From Rotaria sordida (Eukaryota; Rotifera; Eurotatoria; Philodinida; Philodinidae), in NCBI GenBank assembly GCA_905250125.1, contig CAJNOL010000059.1:69381-133380 (forward strand): a stretch of 64,000 nt of DNA, given 5' to 3'. A program made the translations under genes and the position numbers. Numbering within the stretch: position 1 is the stretch's first letter; every line of letters begins with the position of its first letter. The notes under the pieces are model-generated. The model saw only the letters and a list, made by a program, of their open reading frames with translations. It was not told the origin of the DNA and did not search any database. Below are positions 13,184 through 25,898 of the stretch, in pieces.

Positions 13184-13661
13184 TAGGGAACTACGTGACC
13201 ACGTTTTTTTGCTCTCGGTCCCGACTGATATTTTTTTTACAGTTCCATCCCGGTCCCGATCCTATGTTTGTAATGGCGAACATAAAAAAATTTTTTACGA
13301 AACCTATTTCAGTGTGACACATAAGTGTACGCCGTGTCATGCGTACATATCTAGTTCTGCTCTTAGAAATCGTCTAAATAGTCTATTATCTGTCTATATG
13401 TGAATATTATAAATGTGATAATGCTAACAAATATTTCAAAACATCACTTGTTGTTTTTTTTTTGAAACAAATAAAAAAATTATTGATCATCATTTGACTT
13501 TAAGAGACAATTGAGTTCTACTTTTTATTCAGAATAATTGTTCGAGACCAACTAAAAAATAGTTTTAATCCCGATCCCGATCCCGTAAAAAAATAATTTT
13601 CGATCCCAAAATTGGTCTCGCGAGACTGGGACGGGGATCGAGACCAGTTTGCAGTTCCCTA
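13184..13661. mobile_element. hAT-like element with CCCGAT subterminal repeats
   Basis: Ends TAGGGAACTAC and GCAGTTCCCTA are inverted. The flanks GGGAAAAT and GGAAAGAT agree at 6 of 8 and may be an old 8-bp duplication. Both subterminal zones carry repeated CCCGATCC words (CGATCCCGATCCCG near 13570; TCCCGGTCCCGATCC near 13246). Repeated subterminal motifs of this kind are where hAT transposases bind in known systems. No transposase ORF is present. Confidence 0.65.
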
Positions 13662-13809
13662 GGAAAGATCAATACTGATGCTGGTGGATTGGAAACGTTA
13701 CTGGAACTTACCAAAACCAATAAAAATGCCTTACACATTGGTGTTCGCGTAAATCGTAGGGCCTAAGCCTTGTTGGAAGTAGAATCAATGAATCCTTCGG
13801 TGTTTACTA

Positions 13810-13880
13810 GGGTGTGGGTATTCTCTTTATTTCCACTCACACACCCACCCACCGACACCCACACCCACACCCACCCACCC
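13810..13880. repeat. Telomere-like hairpin 3
   Basis: GGGTGTGGGTATTCTC, a short spacer, then a long ACACCCACCCACC run up to 13880. The C-rich arm is much longer than the G-rich arm. Confidence 0.75.
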
Positions 13881-13888
13881 TTTACGTG

Positions 13889-14150
13889 GTGCACTCATAT
13901 ATATAGGGTAGAGAAAATCTCAAAAAGATCCAGAAAAGATCTTTTTAAAATATGTTACTCCTACCTATTTTTTAAGTCGAATGAACTCAAACACGTGCTA
14001 CACTCATATATATAGGGTAGATAGAGTCTCAAAAAGACTGAAAAAAGATCTTTCTAATACATGTTACTCCTACATGTGCTATTACTCGAATGAATTCTAA
14101 TGTGTCGTGCACTAATATATAGATACGGTGAACTTATGTTCCAAAAAGAA
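13889..14150. repeat. Tandem repeat of about 110 bp, 2.4 copies
   Basis: Units begin at about 13889, 13998 and 14108. Each starts GTGC..ACTCATATATATAG and carries TCTCAAAAAGA followed by TGTTACTCCTAC. The third copy is partial and more diverged. The array lies exactly between hairpins 3 and 4. Confidence 0.7.
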
Positions 14151-14195
14151 TGAATAAATCCGATTGTAATCGGATTACCAATACTCAAAAATCGA

Positions 14196-14272
14196 GGATG
14201 GGTGTGGGATGGATGTATGAGGGTGGGTGTGAGTGTCGCTGTAGATGAAGAGAAGACCCATATCCACACCCT
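14196..14272. repeat. Telomere-like hairpin 4
   Basis: GGATGGGTGTGGGATGG and GGGTGGGTGTGAGTG form the G-rich side. The spacer holds GAAGAGAAGACC. The C-rich side is CCATATCCACACCC. The spacer word AGAAGAC recurs in hairpins 6 and 10. Confidence 0.7.
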
Positions 14273-14402
14273 TCTCGACTTTGTTGAAGAACTATTGTTA
14301 CCTAGTGGCATGTATAAGGTGTCACGAGCACATGCTGCTTATATTCGATACCTTAGGATATTTTATCTGATTAGCGTATACAATCGCCGTATTGCTACGC
14401 TG

Positions 14403-14515
14403 GTCGTTAACGGCGGTATTTTACGGTCATTGTTTACAATGGTCATAATATGACGTAAATCATCGTTAACGGCGACTTTTACAGCCATCGTTTACGATTG
14501 CAGTATATGGCTAAC
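14403..14515. repeat. Two-copy 62-bp direct repeat
   Basis: The words TCGTTAACGGCG, TTTTAC and CATCGTTTAC/CATTGTTTAC occur in the same order twice, offset by about 62 bp. Confidence 0.55.
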
Positions 14516-14879
14516 TAAAACAGCTGCAGTTATCCGCCGTAATTAGTTGGCATACGGCCATGTACGACCGAGCATGATTGACCTGGGTCGAAAAAGAAAA
14601 ATAAGACTGAAAATTCAACAAAACATATACACATGGAGACAAGAAAAGTGTAATGAACAAAGCAACAACACTCAACACGTAATAGAAAAACATATCGTTT
14701 TTATTGTTAATAACATTATTTATTTCTATTTGATTAAAAAAGAAATTTTGAACTATTATTGTTCACAAAGTAATAATTGAATCAATAGTTGATTTGATCT
14801 TAATTACACATCTTTGCATAGTGAATAGATAAATTATATTTGTACAAAATCCATGTTTACAAAAATATGTATGATGCAT

Positions 14880-17800
14880 TTTCTCTTCGCTTCACCTCAT
14901 AATACTTCCAATAATACTTTTTAAAAACAATAATTTATTTTTCCTCCAATTTCAGTGATGAAATTATCGATAACATAATATTCCGTAACATACTTCGTTT
15001 TTACCCCACTTCTATTTTCAGTAACGTTTTACTGAGCACGACAGTTTCTTTCTATTTCACCATGAGTGATCCACTTTTAACAAGTACTTTTGATAAACGG
15101 AGTCATTCATTTGTAATCATCAAGGTTCATAAAAATTCCGAAGAAACATTAATGCGCACGATGGTTGATACACACACCACGAAAGGTCATAACTTTTTGC
15201 CTAATACTTGATTAAGTAAGGCCATCACTTTTTATTCCACTTCGAGTCATAAAATTATAAAAAGTGCCAGACTAAGTCGAATAATTTATTTTTAACCGAC
15301 TAGGCAGAAGATACTCTGAATAAAACTTCGAAGCAGGCCATGATTAATCTCACTTCATTTTGCTTCATACTATTCCAAATAATACTTAATTGAACACGAT
15401 GTTCCCTTCTCATTCCCCTACATGTGCTAATATTCTAAAAGATACATAAATTAGTAGCACAATTAGTTTTTTAATTCACTTCCATGAAGAAATTGCGAAT
15501 AAAACCTACCAAGCATGATGATTCCTTTTTCATTCACATTGGGTCATTATATTCTCAAAAAAAATGTCACTGAGTGCGATTCTTTATTAATCCATTTGGT
15601 GCTCTAAATTTAAAATAACTGTTTAATGGTAAAAATAAATCATTTCTAATATAGTTGCATGAAAAAAAATCCGAAGAATTCCTTACCACTTTTCATGATT
15701 GATTTTCAATATCTGAGTTTATTATCTTCGAAATGCTATTATGATTGAGTACGATATTTTTTTGTATTCCAGTTGCGATGATGGAATTTGAAATAATAGT
15801 TTAATCTGTGCAACCGTTCGCTTTTAATCGAGTTGGCTGAAAAAATTCCCAACAACGCATAATCGTTAAAATAAAACCTTTTTTATCCAGTTGGGTGAAA
15901 TAATTCCAAATAATTCTTTAGCACTGTTGATGACTGATTTGCAATGCATCCCAGGTCATTATATTTCAGGATAAGACTCTAAAAAATACATAAACAAGTG
16001 GCACAATTCTTTTTTGATTCACTTCCATAAAGAAATTTCGAATAAAACTTACAAAGCACGGTGATGCATTTTCACTCTTCCTTGGGTCATAATTTTCCCA
16101 TTTATATATGATTGTGTGCCATTGTTTTTTTATCAATTTTGTGTTCTGATTTTGAAATAATACTTATTCATTAGAGCAAACCTTATTTAATCGAGCTGGG
16201 TGAAAAAGCTCCAAATAATAGTTTACCGCCTTTGATGATTGATTTTCAATGCATTTCAGTTCAATATATTCTAAATAATGTTCTATTGAACCAGATGATT
16301 TTCTTTTTCTTCCATTTTGGTTTAGAAATATGAAATCATAGCTTGAGGTTTAGAAGAAACCCTATTTAATTCAGTTGTTTGAAAAAGTTTCGAATAATAG
16401 TTTGACACTTTCGACGATCGATTTTCAATGCACCTCAGGTCATAAGATTCCAAATAATACTTAATTGAGTACGATGCTCTCTTTTGATGCCGCTTCTGAT
16501 GATAAAACTCTAAAAAATAGCTTAATTACTGGAACAATTCTTTTTTTTAATCGAGTTAGGTGAAGAAATTTGAATGAAAATTACGAAAGACAATCATTGA
16601 TTTTCAACGCCGTTCCCGTTATAATACTCTAATAATATGTAGTTATGGACGATTTCTTTCTATTTGGGTGATAAAGTTTGAAATAATACTTTGATCGGTT
16701 GAATGATCCGTTTTTAATCCCGTTGGATACAAAACTTTCAAATAATTGTTTAACATTTTTGATGATTGGTTTTCAATGCATACCGGGTCATCATATTTTG
16801 AATGTTTTATCGGGTACGATGCTCTCTTTTTATTCTGCTTCAGATCCTAAGATTCTAACAAATACGTAAATTATTGGAGCAATTCCGTTTTAAGCGACCT
16901 TGATGAAGAAAGTGCGAATAAAACTTACTAAGCACGATGACTCATTTTCAATTCACCTTAGGTCATAATATTCCCAATAATATATTATTGAGTACAATTC
17001 ACCTTAANNNNNNNNNNTTTCGAATAATATGTGACTCAGTGAGATTCTTTTAACCTCTCTTGTGTTCTAAATTTAAAATAATAATTTCATGGTTAGAATA
17101 AATTCTTTTTGAGTGCAGTTGAATGATAAAATTCCAAAACATAATTTAACAATTTTGATGATTTGTTTTCAATGCATGTCAGTTCACTGTATTCATGATG
17201 ATGTTTGATAGAATAGGATGATTTGTCTGGATTGGATTTTGTGTTCAAACTTTGAAATAACAGTTTAACCGTTAGAATAAATCCTTTGTTATTCAGCTGG
17301 GTGAAACAGGTTGCAATAATTATTTAACACTTTTGATGATTGTTTCTCAATGCATTGGACGTCATTATATTGTAAAGAGTTGTTAATTGAGTCGGATGCT
17401 CTCTTTTTATTTCGCTTCGGGTGCTAAGATTCTAAAAAATAGTAAAGTTACTGAAACAATGGTGTTTTAATCGATTTAGATGAAGGAACTGCGAACAAAA
17501 CTTACCAAGCACGATGATCGATTTTCAATTTATCTTTGATCATAATATTTGCAATAATGTGTGATTGAGTACGGATTTTTTTGATCCATTTTGTGCACTA
17601 GATTGGAAATCATTTTGTAACGGTTAGAATAAATTCTTTTGATTCAAGTTGAATACAAAAATACCAAAATAATTGCTTAACACTTTCGATGGTTGATTGA
17701 CAATGGATCTCAGTTTGTTATTCGAGCATTAACATCATAGGTCGTTGTTCATTATGTACTACAATGGCTTTTTGATTCAATATGGCCACCAAATTTTGAA

Positions 17801-18450
17801 TTATACTTGAAATAGTGGTATGATTGATTTGTAATCAACCTCCAGTGATTTTGTTCCGAATAATGCTTTTATGATATAATAATGCTTGCTTAATCTATTT
17901 ACGGTGAGAACATTGCTAATAATAGTTTCGTGAGTGCGAGGATCCGTGTTTTGTCACTGTGAATAATGAAAGTGGAAATAATACATCGATAAGTACGAAA
18001 GATGCTTTGTAATCCACTTCGGGTGATTGAATTTGAAACGATACTTCTGAAGCATGATAATATGTTTTTTACAGACTTCTAGTGATATATCTTCAAATGG
18101 AGCTTCTGTATGATGATGATAAATTTGAATAGACTTTTGGTCATAAAATTGTAAATAATCCCTCTACAATACGATGATAGCATCTGATTTGACATCAGGT
18201 CATACAATTCCAAATAATATATCTCAACTATGATTATCGCTTTTAATTGACTTCTGGTGATTAGATTTCAATCAATGCTTCTCAACTGAGATTGTTAGAG
18301 TTTAGTTCACTTTGAATCTTGAAATGCCCAAGAGTGTTGTCACCGGTACAGTGATTTCATTCTAGTTCGCTTCGGGTCATGAAATCTAGAATAATAGTTT
18401 TATCAGTATGATGACTATTTTTCATTTATGTTTGAGTGATGAAACGAGAA
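14880..18450. repeat. Decayed tandem array of a roughly 60-bp unit
   Basis: Across 3.5 kb, words such as CCAAATAATACTTAA, GAGTACGATG, CACTTCGGGTCATAA and GATTGATTTTCAATGCA return every 59-62 bp, which implies 55-60 strongly diverged monomers (my estimate). Monomer subtypes recur in a longer order: CGAATAAAACTTACCAAGC-type monomers sit near 15494, 16038, 16571, 16915 and 17488, which points to a former higher-order repeat of about 350-570 bp. No coding frame crosses the array. It ends about 230 bp before a TATA box. Similarity between neighbours is low enough that standard tandem-repeat masking may miss it. Confidence 0.75.
17008..17017. other. Ten-base assembly gap
   Basis: Ten N characters inside the decayed array. 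The bases before it (CAATTCACCTTA) repeat a word found 45 bp upstream, so the gap probably marks an uncertain join between repeat copies. Confidence 0.95.
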
Positions 18451-18684
18451 ATTATGTAGGCGATTTTTTTATGTATATGCACATCTATTAAGCTTCTCGA
18501 ACAACAAGGTAGAGAACAATCAAAAGAATAGTAGATATTCATAGAAAAAAAAGCTTGATTGGAGAAAAGTACGGGCGTGAAAAAACTGTTGGTCGGAGAA
18601 AATCAACGTACTTTTTTCCAACTTGATCTGCTGATGGTTCATGTATACGGATCAGTGCACAACGGCCCATCAGATTTTTGGACG

Positions 18685-18796
18685 TATATAAAGGCATGGT
18701 AATGCTTTAGTATTTTACACTTCAATAGCAACTATATTATAAAATATTATTCTCGTCGTGCTTAGTGAAAATTTCTCACCAGTACAAACAGCTAAG
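18685..18796 (+). promoter_or_regulatory. TATA box and 5' leader exon
   Basis: TATATAAAGG at 18685-18694 is followed about 30 bp later by a stretch ending in AAG|GTATGT, a strong splice donor at 18797. The next good acceptor in the same direction is TATTTCAG before 22437, four bases ahead of the ATG of the short secreted-peptide ORF. I infer a leader exon of roughly 80 bp and a 3.6-kb first intron. No transcript evidence is available here. Confidence 0.4.
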
Positions 18797-19699
18797 GTAT
18801 GTACTCCGATTATCTGTTCGATCTAGTCATGTTCCAGCTGTATATCATGTTGTAGTTAGATCGATCCGAAAATAATGGTAGATGTCTTTTATTTGTGTAT
18901 ATAAAGCTTGAAGAAACTGTCTTGATGCGATATAGTGATAGCAGAAATGCTGTCCGTTGTTGTGTTCTATTGGATTACACTTCAACTAATATCATAATAA
19001 TAAAACTGCGATAAGTATTTTTTTGTATGACTAGACGACAACATTAAATCATAATATCCTCCATGTGTATTCTTTTTTTGTCTTTGTTTTTTCTTCTCTC
19101 TTTTCTTTCCGCTTTTTTTTAAACGCTTAGACATGCATACAGACATACATATAGAGGCATCTGCCTTGGTTGTTTTGTGTGAATGTTTTTTATCTCGTGT
19201 ACTTTCGAAATAGATAAAAAGCAAGCAGTTAACTTACACTATTATACTGCTCACAAACAAATGATTCGATAAGTGGATCCAACGAGTCTAGTTGTTTGTG
19301 AATCACCCGAGTGACTATTTTAAACAACTGATGAGATAAAAACTTCTTGAATTTCTTTCTGTATTTTTTTCTATTCTACCATCGTTATTTGTTTTTGTGC
19401 ATTCTAATGCGCTTGGACCACAAAGCATCAGTAGAGTCGAGAAAGAAAGGTGAAAAAGAAAGAGGAGACGAACAATGGAAAAAATAGAAAGAAAATACAC
19501 ACGTGTGATAGTAAGATGCAATGTCCTAGTCATGTTTTACATTAAAGCAGTTATTGTTGAAATTTTATTATTATGATATAAGTTTCAGAGTAATCAAATA
19601 ACACATAAAACTAGACCATTGTTTGTTCTATCACTACATAAAAACAAGAAAATTTCTTCAGGTTTATATACAGAAACAAAGTAAGCGCGTAAATACTTT

Positions 19700-22240
19700 T
19701 GCATTGCCTTGATTATGTTTACTTTTAAGTTTACAGTATTTTCTTATGATTTTTATTTAAAAATAACTATAAATCATGATAATTCATGTTCAATTCGAGA
19801 TAGAAACTATCAAGATTCATTTGATTTTAAACATAAGTTATTTCTATTTTATTATTAATTTCTCAAATTATGAATTGAATTAAAATTTAAATGAATTAAG
19901 TTATTCTATTTCTTTTTCATATTCCATCCCTATCAAATGAACTAGAGAAAAAAACTCATAAAAAGTGCATTGAAATTTTAACGAAAATGAAAAAGTAAAA
20001 GATCACATTTTTACACGTTAATGATTGAATAGTTTAATAGTTTAATAGTTGATATAGCTTTTCAGTAATTGAATTCAAGTTTCGAGTTTGACACTACTGT
20101 GATAGAGAGGGGAAGTCTTGGAGCGTAATGGACAGTCAAAAGAGAAAAGTTTTTGCTTGAAATCTTATTTTCTCACTTGTATGGCGTGCAGAATAGTTGA
20201 ATTGTATTTTCATAGGAAAGGACATGAATCACGCAACAAAAAGTGTATTTACTTTTTGTTGAAAATTCATTGTCATAAAATGTTTTTTTGAAAAATATTG
20301 GAAATTTATTTGCTTCTGGCTTTTTGCTTACTGCTCACTGTTTGGAGGGAGAGCAGCCTAAGCGTCAACTTAAAACTTACAGTCACTACTTCCTTCGACA
20401 ATATGTCTGAGTTCCATACAAACTCTATATACATTTTTTGAGTTTGAAATACTGACAATTTCATTTACACATAAATGCAATTGAAAGTAAACGTAAACTG
20501 ACACTCTAGAAAACATCTAAAACGTTCATATTTAGAAATAAATATAAACTACCACTGTTGATATCTCTAGTAAATATAAATGATAAAAAATGTTGTCTCT
20601 TTTTAAATACAAATTCAGAAAAAAGCGGTTAATTCTGTGCATTTCAAATCAAGTTACTATTAATTTCATATACAAATAAAGCAAACTGTAAATAGACAAA
20701 CCAATATTCCCAAAATTATGGAAAAAAATCTACATTTGATAATAAATGTAAATTCTCAACGCCAATATTTTTAACAAATATGAATGATTATAAATGTTTA
20801 TTTTTAAATATGAACTATAGAGAATAGTAATATCTATTTATTTAAAATTCATGTGACTAACAATATGTTTTGCCCATTAGTAAAATACAAAGTAGACTTG
20901 AGTTTCACCCCTATAATTCGAGAAAAAACTATACTTAAAAATAGATATTAATTATCATTGTTCATATTTAAAATAAGTGCAAGTTTTTTTGAACGATTCA
21001 CATTTGAAAAGAATATCACTCATTACTATTCATATTTAAAATAAATATAAATGATGGTAATTCGTATTTTATTTTTTATTCTAAATTATAAAAAAATAAT
21101 TTATCTTTATTGTTAAGTATAGATTTTCTTTGAATATTTTTGTCAGTGATAGTTTATCTTTGCTTCCAATTCCATTTATGCGAAAATTAAACTATTAGTA
21201 ACTTAAATTAAATAAATAGAAATGAACTTTTTTTATAAATTATATTTTAAAATAAATATATAACTTATCATTACTTATTTTTATTATAAATAGGAACGAT
21301 GATAATTTATATTTATTTTTTAATATTAATGTTTTAAAATACTTTTAGTTGTGGCAGTTTATGTTTGCTTTCTATTTCATGTATGCATAAATTGAATTAT
21401 CAGTACTCTGAGTTTAAAATAAATATATAGTACTTTGTAATTCATATCGAAAACTAACTCTACCCATCATTATCTCCATTTGTTTCAAATATAAGTTATT
21501 ACTAATTATATCTATAACAAATATAAATAATGATAATTCGTATTCATTTTCAAATAGAATTTTTTTCCTCAATCTTAGGATGCCAGTTTATGCTTCTGTT
21601 CAATTTCGTTTACGCATAGATTAAATTATGGATACCTCTAAGTAAAAAGAAATATAAAGTATATTTTTATAGGACTTTTACTTGAAAATAAATATAACTT
21701 GTCATCATTTATATTTATAAAAAATATAGACAATAGTAATTTATATTTATTGTTAAATATAATTTTTTTTCATAATTTAAGCGATTGCAGTTAGACCTGT
21801 GACAGTTTCAGATCAAGAAACTGAACTGGTCTGTATACCCAGTTCTTGGAAAAGCACGAGTTCTCAGAGCTGTAAGCTCTCACATATCTCGTAGTAGTCT
21901 ATTTTCACTTATAGTTTGATTTATATGTAAAAACATTTACTGGTAACTTAGATTTGAAACAAATAGAAATAACTTTTTTTAAATAATTTTTATTGAAAAA
22001 TGAAAACGAACTTTCATTATTTATAGTCATTTCAAATATAAATTGTGATAGCCTATGCTTACAATAAATATAAATAATAATGAGTTATACTTATTTTAAA
22101 TGTACATTTCAGAAAAAAATTACAGTACATTCACATTAGATTTAAAATACTGAGACGCTGATTTATGCATAAATGCAAGTGAAAGTAACGATAAATCGAC
22201 AGCTTAAAAATCATAAAAAGAGCTATGTATTTAAAAACAA
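19700..22240. repeat. Decayed AT-rich repeat block
   Basis: AAATATAAATGATGATAATTC-like and GCAGTTTATGTTTGCTTTC-like words recur. The latter appear near 21140, 21350 and 21580 (spacing about 210-230 bp) in one orientation, and near 20450 and 22145 in the reverse orientation. This suggests an old repeat with an inverted outer part. It lies inside the inferred first intron of the peptide gene and has no coding capacity. Confidence 0.5.
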
Positions 22241-22440
22241 ATAGAAACCATCGTTATGTATAGTTTAAGTAGATATAAGTTACTGGTAGTTGATATGAAT
22301 GATAAAATGACCATAATTCTGTTAGAAAAACTATTTCCCATTTTAAGAGATTATCTCGCCATCTCAACGCTAATGTCGCTTCCGCTTTCTATTACCCAGA
22401 AACAAATAATGCATCTTTTCTATGTTTTTATTTCAGAAAA

Positions 22441-22596
22441 ATGTTTGCCAAATCAATATTATCGAAATATGGCATATTCGTTCGTCCGCGTTTTGGTGGG
22501 CTTCTTCTAGCAGCCATAGTTTTATTGATATGTATTTCTTTGAAAGACGTTAATGGCGACTCTACGGCCGATGGTAAAAAAGGTTCGTCCAATTAG
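22441..22596 (+). pseudogene. Short secreted-peptide ORF cut by a transposon
   Basis: The ATG follows a TATTTCAG acceptor by four bases. The frame gives 51 residues: a basic N-terminus, a hydrophobic segment GGLLLAAIVLLICISL (signal peptide or membrane anchor) and then a polar tail containing DGKKG. The stop TAG is the first codon of the inserted hAT-like element. Ignoring the element and one copy of the 8-bp duplication, the frame continues for 13 more codons to a TGA at 23648-23650, so the undisturbed ORF was about 64 codons. The GKKG could be a dibasic processing/amidation site, which is speculative. Alternatively the exon may be spliced at GATG|GTAAAA before the element, which would leave the gene intact. 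Family unknown. Confidence 0.45.
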
Positions 22597-23600
22597 TGTC
22601 CTGCGGGAACAACTTTTCGCCGTTCCCCCACAAAAAATTCTTGTTTCCGTTCTCTTATTCCCGTAATGCTTTTGAAATTCTCATTTTTGTTTCATTTTTC
22701 AAAGTTCAGAAGGATATTACTAACATACACTAGCTTCTTTCGACACCATATACTCTTAAGTGTAACATTACAGCAAATTTTTTGTCAAGTGCAAGAGCTA
22801 AAAAACATCTTTCTTTATGAGAAGCTTTTAGAAACTAGCGTACTCTGGAAAGATATTTTCGAGCCGTTTCAGCTTATGCAGAGACACCCAAACCTAATTT
22901 TCCAAGTTTTTAGGGAAATATGCAAGATCATATCTCATTCTTGTACTAATATATATTCACGTACAACAACCTTGTATGTTTGTCGGAGATATATGGCTTT
23001 CATGTAAAGATCAGTGATATATGTTTTGATCTTCTGATTGACTAGAATTTTGTTCTACTATGCTTGTCAATATAAATAAGTCATATTGAAAAAAACTACT
23101 ACTAAAGAGATTCTATGTCGACATCCACATTTCCGCTACTTTGTAGTAAAATTGCTATCGCATACAACAAGTTAGTTTTTTTCTTCCATGTGTACTTCTT
23201 TAATATCTCATTAAACTGGAATCATTCTCACATAACCGCAATATATGAACTCATGAAACCTGTTCAATTTTTAGAATTCTATATAACTGATAAGATTCAT
23301 AACACGCGAACTTAGTAGTTACCTGATGAGCATTATACTCTTTAGATTTTATTGTACTTCTAATGTATGTTGATGGTCGAATTATGTAGAAGCATCTCTT
23401 ATAAAAAGAGTATGTGAGAGCTCGAATCTTATCAACGAAAAAAAACCTTCTGCATGCATGTATGGTGGTAACCATACGAATTTAACTAGGTTAAAAATAA
23501 AAAGCTGTTCATAAATATATCTTGATAGATATGAAAACAAAAAACAGAAATTTTCGGGAACGTTAGTTTTTAACATCGTTCCCGTTCCCGTAGGACACTA
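22594..23600. mobile_element. 1,007-bp hAT-like element, perfect 8-bp duplication
   Basis: Ends TAGTGTCCTGCGGGAAC and GTTCCCGTAGGACACTA are near-perfect inverted repeats. CGTCCAAT occurs directly on both sides (22586-22593 and 23601-23608), the 8-bp target duplication expected of hAT transposition. Subterminal zones carry GTTCCCGTTCCCG-like words. No transposase is encoded, so movement needed a source element elsewhere. The perfect duplication suggests a fairly recent insertion. Confidence 0.88.
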
Positions 23601-23650
23601 CGTCCAATACTATTAGTAGAATTCACCGTTTCCTGTATCAAAAAGAGTGA

Positions 23651-25787
23651 TTCTTTCTATCCGAAATCTTTTATATCTGACGATGATCATTTAATTTATT
23701 TTTAAGAACTAATAAACTCCTGCGTTAAAAGGTCTCAAAGTCAGTAATTAACTCTTTATTCTTCATCTCTCTTTCATAGAGGATTGGATGAATGAAGATT
23801 TCATTGATAAGCATATTACTTTTTTCGACAATTGTAATATTGTTTTACTTAGATTAGAACTGTAGTTCTCTCTGAACGAGTTTCACTTTTCAAGATATTC
23901 AACATCATTTTATATAGATTATTTCAATGAGAAATGTACGATAATATAGATGACTTAATCTAAACCGTTTGAAATTTACAAAGTTCATAGAAATTGAAGT
24001 CTTAATTATTTCCAAACCAAAATATCACTGATTTGAACTTAAATTGGAAAAGATTAAAACATTTTTGTAGTTTTGCCATGAAAACACGGAAAGAGTCAAT
24101 CAATATTTAGTATGTGTACTATTCGCCAACTTTGCAGGAATCCAATAAAAGGTCCAATAATACATTCTTATTGCACTAAAAATGGAAGTACCAAAACTAA
24201 TTCTTATAATGCAAATCCAAATTTGAATAATTGCATATGTCGACATAGGACAGCTGGATAATATTCCCTAAAAGCGAGAAATTGTTCCATTTCAATCAGA
24301 CACGCTTCACCCCACAAAAGTCAAGAAAAAACACTTTTTTAAGAAACAACATCACTTACCTCAGAGCAATCATACATTCGTGAGAAATCCTTCATCCATT
24401 TCAACCGTAATCAAACGAAGTGAAAATGAAAAATAGTCCATCGAATAGTGATTTGTAAATATATGTTTCAATTCTTTCGTTCTATTTCTTCTTGCTGATG
24501 TATTTCTATATGGTAATTGAATTGTGACAGATATGGGTTTTTTCTGTTTTCTTTCCAATTCTCATTGACATGTCCGATTTTATGTCGGGCGAGCCATTTC
24601 TTCATAAACGGAAAAAATTTCTTAATGGATTAGTTAAGTTGTTTACAATCGACAACTTTGAAGTCATATAGATCACGATAAACAGAACATTTTTTAAGTG
24701 AATCTGAAGTTGCCACGATATATCTTTCATTCAAATAAATGACTGCCACCTGTGAAGATGAACTCCTATGGGAAGATCTGCAGATGATAGAGAGACTTCT
24801 GTCGTGCAGCTTAATTCATTAATCAGATCTTTTCCCGACTAACAGCTTTTAATATAAGTAGTTTTCGTACGTCTTCTTTCTTGATCCATGGCTAGTTTAT
24901 CATGTTTGTGCCTATGCTAGTAGTTGTACACATAAATTGAATGATAATATTATCACCTATAATTTTGTTCACGAAAAGGATTTCATTGTCGTTATCACTA
25001 AAACTATGATAAGCATATCATTCGATGCAGTTTTGTTCACCTGAATCTGAATACGACATTAAAATTGAAATTTGAAGCGATATTCGAGTATAAACTGAGC
25101 AAATAAAGGTTCAGAAATGGTCGTTTCCAGAGTTTTTAGCCACTTTCAGCATGTTGTTCAATTTTTTTCATACTTTTTGGATTCATATTCAGAGTCAGCA
25201 TAAAAAATTGCATCGAATGGTATATATGACTATTTGACACTCGAGCATTTTGCGGTACTAAAAGCTCACACAAAAGGATTAATTACGGCTTTCTGTGCGA
25301 TATTTCTAATTGAATGAAACAATTCGATTGCTTATCGATTGTTTTCATGGTTGAATCGACTTGGAATAAATAAAGCAAGTAGTTGTGCATATCTAGGCAT
25401 ATTTTGGAAATGAAAAAACAAGGTTTTCATATATAAATAGGCTAATATATGGTGCAATGGCTTTATGGCCTATTTAGCGGTAAAATTCTTTTTTCATATA
25501 TAAAACTCAATCCAATCTAAATATAAATATGATATTCGTAATCAACGTGCAAAATTGCATATAACTGAAATGCTGCTGAGGGTATTTGAAGAAAAAAAAA
25601 TTTTGAATCCTGGGGGTACCGCGGGGGGAGGGCAAAAACATCACTTTGACATTTTTCAAAACTAAGTGGTAGGAAATACTTCTAGTAGTACCCTGAGACC
25701 TTTCACATAGATAAAAGTCAAAAATATCGCGAGCAAAAAAACGGCCTTATTGCAACATGTCCTTTTAACAGAAAATATTACAGTGTA
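23651..25787. other. Intergenic, nothing recognised
   Basis: About 2.1 kb of AT-rich DNA. A possible splice acceptor (TTTCATAG) at 23780 precedes a short open stretch, but I cannot tie it to a gene. No repeat or RNA gene is visible. Confidence 0.45.
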
Positions 25788-25898
25788 TTGGAAACAAGAA
25801 GACTTTCTGAAACTAGAACTGCAGCATTTTTTCATTCTCCTCCATTTGTTCGAATCAGCTGTTATCGATGTCACATCACTATAGATGAAATTGCACCG

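Noticed and set aside
13770..14453. Open frames spanning the telomere-like hairpins
   Set aside because: Thr/His/Pro-rich peptides are translations of the CACACCC tract; frames on both strands are equally long.
25788..25898. First 37 codons of the FG-GAP frame as coding
   Set aside because: They lack FG-GAP or signal features; the Met at 25899 gives a better signal peptide, or the protein starts from an upstream exon at the acceptor ending 25956.
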